NCBI RefSeq assembly: GCF_004684095.1 | Contig: NZ_SRII01000004.1 | Span: 248,001 to 312,000 of the forward strand | DNA length: 64,000 nt | Source: Hymenobacter sp. UV11 | Lineage (GTDB): Bacteria > Bacteroidota > Bacteroidia > Cytophagales > Hymenobacteraceae | Direction of reading: 5' to 3' | Shown here: positions 15,972 through 24,199 of the stretch, in pieces | Position numbering within the stretch: position 1 is the stretch's first letter | How the letters are laid out: the number at the start of each line of letters is the position of its first letter | Notes under the pieces: generated by a model | Told to the model about the DNA's origin: nothing | What the model saw: only the letters and a program-made list of their open reading frames with translations | Database searches by the model: none | Program-made: the position numbers and the translations under genes

Positions 15972-17183
15972 ATGACTGCGGGCCGTCTGTCTTTCCTGCG
16001 TAGCTGCCTGGGCCTGATACTCATAGCGTGGGTGGTGAGTGGCGCTTTGGTGCCCCGTGCCATTGCCGCCGAATATCGCCCCTTGCCCCCCGCCGCTACC
16101 CCCGGCCTGGCCCCCGACAATTGGCTGCTGCACGATGTGGCCGGCAACCGCCTTATCCTGTATTTGCCGGGCTACCACGCGCCGGCCCATGCCTACTACC
16201 AGTGGGTGCGGCTGCTGCCCCAGCAGCCGTTTCGGCTGTCGTTTGCCGCTGCGCGTGGCCTAAGCTTGTTTCTGGATAATCAACTAGTATTCACGGCAAA
16301 GGCTAACGGGCGTTATACGCTAGACCTCGCGCGTACTACCCCGGCTGCTGCGGCCGGGCGGCAGCACCTGCTGGCAGTGTGGCAGCCCGAAGGCTACCCG
16401 GCGCTCAATTCTTTTAGTGCCGAGTTGCAGGCCCCTGTGCGTGCCATTAGCCAAGCCGCCCCAGTTGCGACCCCGGCGTTGGTTATGCTGCGGGTGCCGC
16501 CCGTGCGGGGTGAGAGCGCGTTGCTGCTGCTGCTACTGCTCGTGGGGCTGCTCTATGGGGTAGTGCGGGCAACCAACCCCATTGGCCTGGCGCGCATTCT
16601 GCAAGTGAATGAGCTATTTGGTAATTCTACCGAGCCCCAGGCTTTTTTAACGCGCCCCGCTTTTACTTGGCTCAATCTGGGGCTGGTAGTGCTCTTTTCG
16701 TTGTCGTTGTCGCTGCTGCTCACGGCGCTGCACACCGACCTGAGTAGCTTGCCCCTGTTGCAGCGGGTGCTCAAAGTACCCGAATCGGCCATTGTCGCCC
16801 GCGTATCGCTCTACACCGGCCTGGTCCTGGCCTTCGTGCTAAGCAAATACCTGCTCGTAGAGCTGCTCAGCTATATTTTCGACCTGCGCGCGCTGGTCAA
16901 TGTGCACTACCGCGAGTTTTTGCGTACTACGCTGCTGCTGGGTTTACTGCTACCCCTGGTACTCTTACTATACCTAGGATTGAATACTCGCTGGCCCTAC
17001 ATTGTTGAACTAGCTAATGGATGTGTACTGTTGTTGCTCACAGCTACGGTGTTGCGGGTGGCCCGAACTTTGCACCAGCGCACATCGCTGCTTAATCTTC
17101 ACTTGTTCGCGTACCTTTGTGCTACCGAAGTACTGCCCCTGGCCGTTTTATTGAAGCTCATTGTGTTTACGTATGCTACCTGA
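15972..17183 (+). CDS. DUF4271 membrane protein
   Basis: A 403-aa protein with a signal peptide (about 1-32, ALVPRAIAA), an exported N-terminal half with beta pattern (PFRLSFAAARGLSLFLDNQLVF), and about seven membrane helices from residue 180 on, including ESALLLLLLLVGLLYGVV and LVVLFSLSLSLLLTAL. This layout matches the Bacteroidota DUF4271 family. It starts 17 bp after the WecA-like gene and is followed by hemD and porP. In Bacteroidota, DUF4271 genes are often found beside hemD-like genes. The function is unknown. Confidence 0.82.
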   Translation: MTAGRLSFLRSCLGLILIAWVVSGALVPRAIAAEYRPLPPAATPGLAPDNWLLHDVAGNRLILYLPGYHAPAHAYYQWVRLLPQQPFRLSFAAARGLSLFLDNQLVFTAKANGRYTLDLARTTPAAAAGRQHLLAVWQPEGYPALNSFSAELQAPVRAISQAAPVATPALVMLRVPPVRGESALLLLLLLVGLLYGVVRATNPIGLARILQVNELFGNSTEPQAFLTRPAFTWLNLGLVVLFSLSLSLLLTALHTDLSSLPLLQRVLKVPESAIVARVSLYTGLVLAFVLSKYLLVELLSYIFDLRALVNVHYREFLRTTLLLGLLLPLVLLLYLGLNTRWPYIVELANGCVLLLLTATVLRVARTLHQRTSLLNLHLFAYLCATEVLPLAVLLKLIVFTYAT

Positions 17184-17268
17184 GCAGCGATAACCTGAGT
17201 AGCGGCTGAGGGGAAGAACAAGACATATCACGCATTCTATAGTTCTAGCATTACCTTTTCTTTTTTCT

Positions 17269-18054
17269 ATGGCCGAGAGCGCAGTACAGCCGGGTCTGGA
17301 CCGGCACGCCCAGCCCATTCGCAGCATCCTGGTTACCCAGCCCCAGCCCACCAACGACGTTTCACCCTACTTCTCACTGGCTGAGAAATACGGTATTCGC
17401 GTAGATTTTCGGGAGTTTATCGATGTTCAGGGAGTTCCTTACAAGGAGTTTCGGAAGGATAAGGTAAATATTCTGGAGCATACGGCGGTAATTTTTACCA
17501 GCCGCAATGCTGTGGACCACTTCTTCCGCATTTGCCAGGAGGCTAAGCTGGAAATGCCTGCCGAAATGAAGTATTTCTGCATTTCGGAGCAAACGGCCAA
17601 TTATCTCCAGAAATATATCGTGCTGCGCAAGCGCAAGCTATTTGTAGGCGTGCGCACGGCTACCGACCTGTTTGATGTCATCAAAAAGCACAAGGGCGAG
17701 AAATTTCTCTACCCCTGCTCCGACATTCGCAAGGACGACCTGCCCGAATTTATGCGGGCAAATAATCTGAAGTTTACGGAGGCTGTTATCTACCGCACTG
17801 TAGCCAGCGATTTGTCTGATTTGGCGGAGGTTAAGTACGATTGCCTGGCTTTTTTCAGCCCTTCCGGCATCAGCTCACTGTTCGTTAATTTTCCCGACTT
17901 CGCGCAGGATGGCACTCGTATCGCCGCCTTTGGCCCCACTACCGCCAAGGCCGTTCGTGATGCCAACCTTATCCTTGATATTGAAGCTCCTATGCCCAAC
18001 GCTCCGTCCATGACGGGCGCTATCGAGGCCTATATCCGGCAGCATACCGCTTAA
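17269..18054 (+). CDS. hemD: Uroporphyrinogen-III synthase
   Basis: A 261-aa cytosolic enzyme that cyclises hydroxymethylbilane to uroporphyrinogen III in haem synthesis. HemD is poorly conserved, and the assignment rests on the two-domain pattern: SILVTQPQPTNDVSPYFSLA at the start, ILEHTAVIFTSRNAVDHFF, YFCISEQTANYL, then VGVRTATDLFDVI, LYPCSDIRKDDLPEFM, AVIYRTV, LAFFSPSGISSLF and AAFGPTTAKAV. The ATG at 17269 begins a slightly extended N-terminus. It sits between the DUF4271 gene and porP; no other haem genes are near. Confidence 0.92.
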   Translation: MAESAVQPGLDRHAQPIRSILVTQPQPTNDVSPYFSLAEKYGIRVDFREFIDVQGVPYKEFRKDKVNILEHTAVIFTSRNAVDHFFRICQEAKLEMPAEMKYFCISEQTANYLQKYIVLRKRKLFVGVRTATDLFDVIKKHKGEKFLYPCSDIRKDDLPEFMRANNLKFTEAVIYRTVASDLSDLAEVKYDCLAFFSPSGISSLFVNFPDFAQDGTRIAAFGPTTAKAVRDANLILDIEAPMPNAPSMTGAIEAYIRQHTA

Positions 18055-18183
18055 GGACAACGCGTGGCTGGCATAAGCAGGCAGGCTGTAAACAATGGAC
18101 GTCAGGTTTGTACTGGGCGAATAAATCGGCGTGCCCGTCGTTTCTAACGAACGACTAGCGCTTTCAGACGGTTAATTAGTAGT

Positions 18184-18191
18184 TACATTTG
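18184..18191 (+). promoter_or_regulatory. -7 element TACATTTG for porP
   Basis: An exact TAnnTTTG match 68 bp before the porP start, in the 204-bp gap after hemD. No clear -33 TTG. Confidence 0.45.
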
Positions 18192-18258
18192 AACGTAGGT
18201 TGTCACTACCAGCTACCGTTTTCCGTCACTTCATTCGCCCCCTTTCTTCGCCGCCCTT

Positions 18259-19263
18259 ATGAAAGGAATAGTACTCGTTGCGCTGCTGCTGTCAGTCGCC
18301 GCTGTGCCTGCCTTGGCACAGCAACAGCCGCAGTTCACGCATTATGGCCTCAATAGTATGTACCTCAACCCGGCTTACGCGGGGATTACAGGGCAAACGG
18401 AGGTTAACGTCATTGGGCGTTATCAATACCTTAATTTGGGTAATTCGCTCGGCGACGACAATGGTTCGCCTCGCACAGGAATGGTGTCGGCTTCGATACC
18501 CATCCTACCCCTCAGCGGGGGGGTAGGGCTCGCAGTTTATTACGACCAAGCGGGCGTAACAAAAATGACCAACGCGGCTCTTTCGTACTCGCAGCACATC
18601 AAGCTGGGTAATGGGAAGCTGGGTGTAGGCATCCAGGGCATCTACACCTATATCGGCAAAGGCACTTACCGCGCCATCGACCCCGACGATATCAGCATTC
18701 CAGCCAATTCTTCTGACCACAAATTCGATGCGGGGGCGGGCATTTGGTACGAGTCGCCTAAGTTCTACGCGGGGTTAAGCCTGAACAATCTGTTGCGTTC
18801 CGAGTACACGTTCGCACCCAAGGCAGGCTCTACGCAGGGCATTGCCAGCCAATACTTGGGCGAAAACCACGCCTACCTGACAGCGGGCTACAATATTGAA
18901 GCTTCCTCCAGCGTTACGGTCACGCCGATGGTATTGGTAAAGGCTGTATTACCAGGCCGCTACGATACAAAGAGCAAATACGACAACCAGCATAATTATT
19001 CTTTCGAAGCCGGTGCGCGAGCCACTTTCAATGACCAAATTTGGGCTGGCCTCAATTACCGCTACGACGAATCAGTATCTGGCTTGCTTGGCTACGCCTT
19101 TGGGGCAGATAATCGCTACCGCATCGGCTACGCTTTCGACTTCATTGCCTTCAACCAAGCCGCGCGTGCTTTCAGCTCTCACGAAATTCTCTTTTCCCTC
19201 CGTCTTCCTAAAGCAGTGCTACTTACCCGCCCAGCTATCCGCACACCACGCTATAGCTTCTAA
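18259..19263 (+). CDS. porP: PorP/SprF family type IX secretion outer-membrane protein
   Basis: A 334-aa outer-membrane beta barrel of the PorP/SprF family. It has a signal peptide (about 1-21, ending ALAQQ) and the family opening QFTHYGLNSMYLNPAYAGI. Repeated amphipathic strands follow (GVGLAVYYDQAGV, LGVGIQGIYTYIGKG, FYAGLSLNNLL, QIWAGLNYRYDESVSGLLGYAFG), ending IGYAFDFI. It directly precedes gldKLMN as in other type IX loci, where PorP associates with the PorK/PorN ring or anchors surface cargo. A separate promoter before gldK suggests it can be expressed apart. Confidence 0.92.
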   Translation: MKGIVLVALLLSVAAVPALAQQQPQFTHYGLNSMYLNPAYAGITGQTEVNVIGRYQYLNLGNSLGDDNGSPRTGMVSASIPILPLSGGVGLAVYYDQAGVTKMTNAALSYSQHIKLGNGKLGVGIQGIYTYIGKGTYRAIDPDDISIPANSSDHKFDAGAGIWYESPKFYAGLSLNNLLRSEYTFAPKAGSTQGIASQYLGENHAYLTAGYNIEASSSVTVTPMVLVKAVLPGRYDTKSKYDNQHNYSFEAGARATFNDQIWAGLNYRYDESVSGLLGYAFGADNRYRIGYAFDFIAFNQAARAFSSHEILFSLRLPKAVLLTRPAIRTPRYSF

Positions 19264-19410
19264 TTGGTTTGGAGCAGAGTACACTGTTACAATAAAATTA
19301 ATTACACCGATAAGTTGTGGTTAAATAGGATTTTGGATGGATTTTTAGTGTTGTCCAGCAGGTTTTTTGCTCGGTTGAACGAATAAGCGTGTATGTGTGT
19401 CAGAAGCGTG

Positions 19411-19441
19411 TTGCGCAGCCATTTGGTGCAACGTAGATTTG
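19411..19441 (+). promoter_or_regulatory. Promoter for gldKLMN: TTG-N20-TAGATTTG
   Basis: TTG at 19411-19413 and TAGATTTG at 19434-19441 are separated by 20 bp, fitting the Bacteroidota -33/-7 pattern. It lies in the 240-bp gap after porP, 62 bp before gldK. One of the two best promoters in the window. Confidence 0.65.
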
Positions 19442-19503
19442 CCAATACTTACACAACTTACCACAATCGCTGCCTGATTATAAATTAGTTCTTTCTCTCT
19501 ATT

Positions 19504-20520
19504 ATGAAAAAATTTCTGGTATTACCTCTATTAGCCTTATCGGGGGTACTTCTGGGTGGCTGTTTTACTAAAAACTTCCAAGGCGACCTAGTAGGGACCG
19601 ACGACCGGCCCATATTTAACCCCCAGGAAGTGCCCTTCGGAATGGTGCCCTGCCCCGGTGGAACGTTCCACATGGGCCAAACCGACCAGGACATTGCGGC
19701 CTCGATGGTGAACATGAACAAGCAGGTAACTATTGCCGGCTTCTATATGGACGAAACCGAGATTACTAATAACGAATACCGGCAGTTCGTCAATGCAATT
19801 ATGCAGGACTCGGTAGAGGCGCTAGGCGAGGACTATATCAAAACTGAGCTTTATCCGGATACTACGGTATGGGTGCGCGACTTCACCTACCACATGGGTG
19901 ACCCGCTGCTGGAGTACTATTACTCGCACCCAGCTTTCGACGACTATCCGGTAGTAGGCGTAGATTGGTTTGCTGCTCGCTATTTCTGCACGTGGCGCAC
20001 CAAGCTCAAGAACAACACCAACGAAGAGCTCGGTGAGGCTCCCTACCCCAACTTCCGCCTGCCATCGGAAGCTGAATGGGAATATGCCGCTCGTGGTGGT
20101 CGTGAGGGCGCTACTTTCCCCTGGGGCGGTCCTTATGTTCGCAATACGAAAGGCTGTATGTTGGCTAACTTCAAACCAGGCCGGGGTGACTACGCTTCCG
20201 ATGGCTACGCCTACACTTCCGAAGTAGGTTCTTACTTCCCCAATGACTTCGGCCTATACGACATGGCCGGCAACGTGAGCGAGTGGTGCGACGATGCCTA
20301 CATGGAAGCTTCTGTACCAGTAGTGTGGGACCTGAACCCTACCAACCCGGATGACAACGAGCCCCGCAAAGTAGTGCGTGGTGGTTCGTGGAAAGATATT
20401 CAATACTTCCTGGAAACGGGAACGCGTAACTTCGAATACCAGGATTCGGCCCGCTCTTATATCGGCTTCCGCTGCTCCATGATTCAAATCGGCATGGGCA
20501 CTAACCGTCGCCTGAATTAA
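19504..20520 (+). CDS. gldK: Type IX secretion/gliding lipoprotein GldK (PorK)
   Basis: A 338-aa lipoprotein with lipobox LLGGC (Cys20). The mature part is a formylglycine-generating-enzyme/SUMF1 fold: PCPGGTFHMGQTD, FYMDETEITNNEYRQFVN, LPSEAEWEYAARGG, GLYDMAGNVSEWCDD, VVRGGSWKD and YIGFRC. In the type IX secretion system GldK forms a periplasmic ring with GldN under the outer membrane, so the fold is structural rather than enzymatic. It is shorter than some homologues (about 450 aa). First gene of gldKLMN, with its own promoter. Confidence 0.93.
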   Translation: MKKFLVLPLLALSGVLLGGCFTKNFQGDLVGTDDRPIFNPQEVPFGMVPCPGGTFHMGQTDQDIAASMVNMNKQVTIAGFYMDETEITNNEYRQFVNAIMQDSVEALGEDYIKTELYPDTTVWVRDFTYHMGDPLLEYYYSHPAFDDYPVVGVDWFAARYFCTWRTKLKNNTNEELGEAPYPNFRLPSEAEWEYAARGGREGATFPWGGPYVRNTKGCMLANFKPGRGDYASDGYAYTSEVGSYFPNDFGLYDMAGNVSEWCDDAYMEASVPVVWDLNPTNPDDNEPRKVVRGGSWKDIQYFLETGTRNFEYQDSARSYIGFRCSMIQIGMGTNRRLN

Positions 20521-20592
20521 CAATCAATCATAGTCCAATTCATCCTTTTTCTCTTTCTAAACTTTAACCGAGCTAATTAGCTTCAATTCAAA

Positions 20593-21405
20593 ATGGCTGT
20601 CAAGAAAAACTTCCTCTACGACGATGTAATGCCGAAAGTATATGGCATTGGCGCAGCAGTTGTTATTATCGGTGCTCTATTCAAAATTCTGCACTGGAAA
20701 GGTGCTGATATTATGCTAATGGTGGGTCTCGGAACGGAGGCTGTTATCTTCTTCCTTAGTGCTTTCCAGCCTCATCAGTCTGACCACGACTGGGCACTTG
20801 TATACCCGGAGTTGAGCGAAGGCTACGACCCCTCGACCAACGACAATCGCTTTCGTGACAAAGCTCCTCAGCCCAATGGCCTAACCGGCAAATTGGATGA
20901 TATGCTGAAAAATGCTAACGTTACACCGGAAGCCCTCACTAACTTGGGCCAGGGCCTGACCCGCCTTAGCGCCACTACCGCACAACTCGGCAAGCTTGGT
21001 GATGCTACCAACGCTACGGACGAATACACGCAGAAAGTGCGCACGGCCGCCCAGTCGCTTGACGGTATCAATAAGGCTTACTCAAACACGGTAGAGGCCA
21101 TCACCTCGCTTTCGAATGCTACGGGCGATGCCAAAGAGTATCACTTGCAAGTGCAGAACGTGACCAAAAACCTGGGCGCACTGAACGCAGTGTACGAAAT
21201 GGAGCTGCAGGATGCTAATACGCACCTCAAGTCGATGAACCAGTTCTATGGTACCCTAGGCAAAGCCATGGAGAACATGGTGCAGGCCGGCAAGGATACT
21301 GAAAGCATGCAGGCTCAGGTAGCCGACTTGACGGGTAACCTGACGTCGCTCAACCGGGTGTACGGCAATATGCTGAACGCCATGCGCGCTGGAGCTGCCA
21401 GCTAA
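20593..21405 (+). CDS. gldL: Type IX secretion motor protein GldL (PorL)
   Basis: A 270-aa inner-membrane protein, stator part of the proton-driven GldL5-GldM2 motor. Two membrane helices are visible, about 17-36 and 40-58; Glu49 in GLGTEAVIFF in the second corresponds to the conserved glutamate implicated in proton coupling. The cytoplasmic tail (about 90-270) is helical and polar with repeated Asn/Thr/Leu stretches (TGKLDDMLKNANVTPEALT). It lies 72 bp after gldK and 68 bp before gldM. Confidence 0.95.
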   Translation: MAVKKNFLYDDVMPKVYGIGAAVVIIGALFKILHWKGADIMLMVGLGTEAVIFFLSAFQPHQSDHDWALVYPELSEGYDPSTNDNRFRDKAPQPNGLTGKLDDMLKNANVTPEALTNLGQGLTRLSATTAQLGKLGDATNATDEYTQKVRTAAQSLDGINKAYSNTVEAITSLSNATGDAKEYHLQVQNVTKNLGALNAVYEMELQDANTHLKSMNQFYGTLGKAMENMVQAGKDTESMQAQVADLTGNLTSLNRVYGNMLNAMRAGAAS

Positions 21406-21473
21406 TTATACTAAGCAGACTATTTTATTTATTCTCGCTTATTCTACCCACAATTTAGCAATATCTCTAGCAG

Positions 21474-23057
21474 ATGGCAGGCGGAAAAGAAACCCCGCGG
21501 CAGAAGATGATTGGCATGATGTATCTCGTGCTAACCGCTCTGCTGGCGCTCCAAGTTAATTCAGCTATCTTGCTGAAATTCAAGTTTATTGACGATAGCC
21601 TAACGGATGTCAATGGCAAAACCGAAACGGCGGCCGATAATACGGTAAAAGGCATTGAAGCAGCTGTGGCTAAAAACCGCAATCAGGCTGGTGACGTGGC
21701 CGTACTCAAGAAAAGCCAGGAAATTCGGGACGAAACGAAGAAAGTTATTGATTACCTCAACGAGGTGCGCGATAACCTTTATAAATCTACCGAGAACACC
21801 AAAGGCGGTAGCGACTATAAGAATATGAGTGCCGAAGACAAGGTGGCTATCACCATGCTCGGCGGCAAGCAGAACGGCTTGGCTTACCCCATGCAGAAGC
21901 GCTTGAACGACTATTCGGAGTATATCAAGCAGTTTGTGCCTGATGCTCAGCCGCTGGCCCTCGATGCAAAGGACGATACGCGTATCGCGCCTAGCTCAGA
22001 GCAGAAGCATAAAAGCTTTGCTGAGTTGAACTTTGAAAATACTCCCGTGGTCGCTGCTTTGGCTGTTCTCAGCCAAAAAGAGACTGAAGTATTGAAGTAC
22101 CAGGCCGACGCTTTACAAAAGCAGGCTGAAAAGGTTGGCGCTAAAACCATCGTATTCGATAAGCTGGGCGCTTTCGCCTCGGCTGAATCGAACACGGTAG
22201 CCGCCGGTACCAAATACAAGGCTGACCTGTTTCTGACGGCTAGCGCTTCTAACCTGAAGCCGAGCATGACTTACAACGGTTCGTCGCTGGCAGTGGGCCC
22301 CGACGGTCATGGTAAAGTGGAGTTTACGGCTCGTCCCGGTAGCTTCGACCAGGCTGGTAACGCGAAGGCTTCGTGGACGGGTACTGTCCGTCTCAACCAA
22401 GCTGGCCGTGACACTACGTTTAGAGTAACGGTTCCTTACACCATAACCAAGCCCGTAATGCAGATTCAGTCGGCTTCGGTACAGGCTTTGTATTATCAGT
22501 GCGGTAACAAGTTGAGCGTACAAGTACCAGCCCTTGGTGCTCAGTACCAGCCTAGCTTTAGTGGTTCCGGCGCATCTTTCATTCCTGGCCAAAAGGGCGA
22601 GGTAACGATAGTGCCTAACGCTCGCGAAGTAACGTTGAATGTGAGCAGCAGCGGTAATGCCATTGGCTCGCAAGAATTTAAGGTGCGTCCTATCCCATTA
22701 CCGACTATTAAGTGCTTTGTAGGTAGCACTGATGCAGAAGATAAGCGAGGCGTTTCCGTAGGGCAATTGCGCACTATGACGCTCCGTGCCATTCCAGACC
22801 CAGGGTTTGCTACCTTCTTGCCAGATGATGCCCGTTTCCGCGTATCACGCTTTGAGGTAACATTGGCCCGTGGCAAACGGCCGGTACAGAATACGCAAAC
22901 TGTTAACGGCCCGCAGGGTGATATCAGCTCCATGGTGAGCGTTGCCCACCCCGACGACCGCCTGTTTGTAGAGGTAAAAGGTGTACAGCGTCAAAACTTC
23001 CAGGGTAAGGTAGAAGACGTGAACATGACCCGCACATTTACTGTTTCGGTGCAATAA
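21474..23057 (+). CDS. gldM: Type IX secretion motor protein GldM (PorM)
   Basis: A 527-aa protein with a short cytoplasmic N-terminus (MAGGKETPRQKM, with a conserved Arg9), one membrane helix (MIGMMYLVLTALLALQVNSAIL) and a long periplasmic rod. It passes rotation from the GldL stator to the GldK/N ring. The periplasmic part shows a helical segment with KGIEAAVAKNRNQ and INYL-like stretches, then beta domains (RPGSFDQAGNAKASWTGTVR, VQVPALGAQYQPSFSGSGA). The length equals that of family members. GC is clearly lower here than in the 26-43 kb part. Confidence 0.95.
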   Translation: MAGGKETPRQKMIGMMYLVLTALLALQVNSAILLKFKFIDDSLTDVNGKTETAADNTVKGIEAAVAKNRNQAGDVAVLKKSQEIRDETKKVIDYLNEVRDNLYKSTENTKGGSDYKNMSAEDKVAITMLGGKQNGLAYPMQKRLNDYSEYIKQFVPDAQPLALDAKDDTRIAPSSEQKHKSFAELNFENTPVVAALAVLSQKETEVLKYQADALQKQAEKVGAKTIVFDKLGAFASAESNTVAAGTKYKADLFLTASASNLKPSMTYNGSSLAVGPDGHGKVEFTARPGSFDQAGNAKASWTGTVRLNQAGRDTTFRVTVPYTITKPVMQIQSASVQALYYQCGNKLSVQVPALGAQYQPSFSGSGASFIPGQKGEVTIVPNAREVTLNVSSSGNAIGSQEFKVRPIPLPTIKCFVGSTDAEDKRGVSVGQLRTMTLRAIPDPGFATFLPDDARFRVSRFEVTLARGKRPVQNTQTVNGPQGDISSMVSVAHPDDRLFVEVKGVQRQNFQGKVEDVNMTRTFTVSVQ

Positions 23058-23093
23058 GGTAAATTAGTAATTCGTTAGCTTTAAAAATCTATT

Positions 23094-24092
23094 ATGACCC
23101 GCTATTTCAAAGCATTGCCTATTACCGCTGTAGCCATGCTGGCTGCCTTGTCGGGCCGGGCGCAGGAGCAGGCTACCTCGACCGCTACGACGGGGGCCAT
23201 CCGGCAGATTCCGGTTTCTGACCAAATGTTCCGCAAAACCATTTGGCGGGCCATTGACCTGCGCGAAAAGCAAAACCGCCCGATGTTTTCGGATGGTCAC
23301 GAAATTAGCCGGGTCATTATTGATGCTGTACGGCGCGGCGAGTTGCAGGCTTACAAAAACGACTCGTTGACTTCGACGTTTTCGCCCAAAGAAATGGCGT
23401 CAAATATGTCGTATGCCTTAGAAGCTCCTATCAGCGTTGATGCTGATGGTGGTGACTGGGGTGGAACACCTGCTCCTAAAAGCACGAAAAAAGCTGCACC
23501 AGCCAATGATGGTTGGGGTGCACCGATAGCTGCTGCTCCTGCTGCTACCAAGCGCGTTCCTAAGAAAGATGCGAGTGGTAAAATCTTGAAGGATAAGCGG
23601 GGTCGCACTATCTATACTACAGTTAGCACCGTGGCTGCTGCTCCGCCACCCCCGCCACCTGCTACTTCGGCTGAATATCTTCCTAAAGAGATATATCAGA
23701 TGGAGTTGACTGAGGAAATGATATTTGACAAGAAGCGCTCCCGGATGTATCACCAGATTAAAACGGTGTCGCTGAAGCTGCCTTCTACGTTGAAGAGCAA
23801 CACGTCCGGTTTGGAGAAGACCATTGCTACGTTTAAGTACTCCGACTTAGTAAAGGTGTTCCGTAACAATCCGCAGCAAGCTATTTGGTTTAATGCCCAG
23901 AATGATGCCCAGCATAAAAACTTGGCTGACGCTTTCGAATTGTGGCTGTTCAACTCGTACATTACGAAGGTTTCCAACCCTTCAGGTGACGACTTGGCTA
24001 CGCAGTATGGAAGCGAGCGCGAAGGCTTGCTGGCTGCTCAACAGACAGCCGCTGACCTGGTTGAGTACGAGTACAGCTTGTGGTCCTTCTAA
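23094..24092 (+). CDS. gldN: Type IX secretion ring protein GldN (PorN)
   Basis: A 332-aa periplasmic protein with signal peptide (about 1-22, ending SGRAQ). Family features: FRKTIWRAIDLREKQNRPMF near residues 45-65, ITRVIIDAVRRGELQAYKND-like stretch, and the C-terminal KRSRMYHQIKTVSLKLPS and FNAQNDAQHKNLADAFELWLFN. A low-complexity insert (about 120-195; TKKAAPANDGWG, PPPPPPATS) interrupts the middle, which is unusual and may be a flexible loop. Last gene of gldKLMN, ended by a strong terminator at 24146-24177. Confidence 0.95.
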   Translation: MTRYFKALPITAVAMLAALSGRAQEQATSTATTGAIRQIPVSDQMFRKTIWRAIDLREKQNRPMFSDGHEISRVIIDAVRRGELQAYKNDSLTSTFSPKEMASNMSYALEAPISVDADGGDWGGTPAPKSTKKAAPANDGWGAPIAAAPAATKRVPKKDASGKILKDKRGRTIYTTVSTVAAAPPPPPPATSAEYLPKEIYQMELTEEMIFDKKRSRMYHQIKTVSLKLPSTLKSNTSGLEKTIATFKYSDLVKVFRNNPQQAIWFNAQNDAQHKNLADAFELWLFNSYITKVSNPSGDDLATQYGSEREGLLAAQQTAADLVEYEYSLWSF

Positions 24093-24145
24093 ATCACGGA
24101 TTACGCTGATTTTAGACTGATTTCACGGATTTTGTAGTAGATTGA

Positions 24146-24177
24146 AAAAGGCCCGCGCTGTTTAGCGCGGGCCTTTT
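24146..24177. terminator. Bidirectional terminator between gldN and uvrC
   Basis: Arms AAAAGGCCCGCGCT (24146-24159) and AGCGCGGGCCTTTT (24164-24177) are perfect, with a GTTT loop and A/T runs on both sides, suiting both convergent genes. Confidence 0.9.
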
Positions 24178-24199
24178 GGCTTTTGGTGGCTTAGCGAAT

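Noticed and set aside
17269..18054. Considered that hemD might be a type IX-specific gene because of its neighbours
   Set aside because: Motifs fit uroporphyrinogen-III synthase; neighbourhood alone does not support another role.
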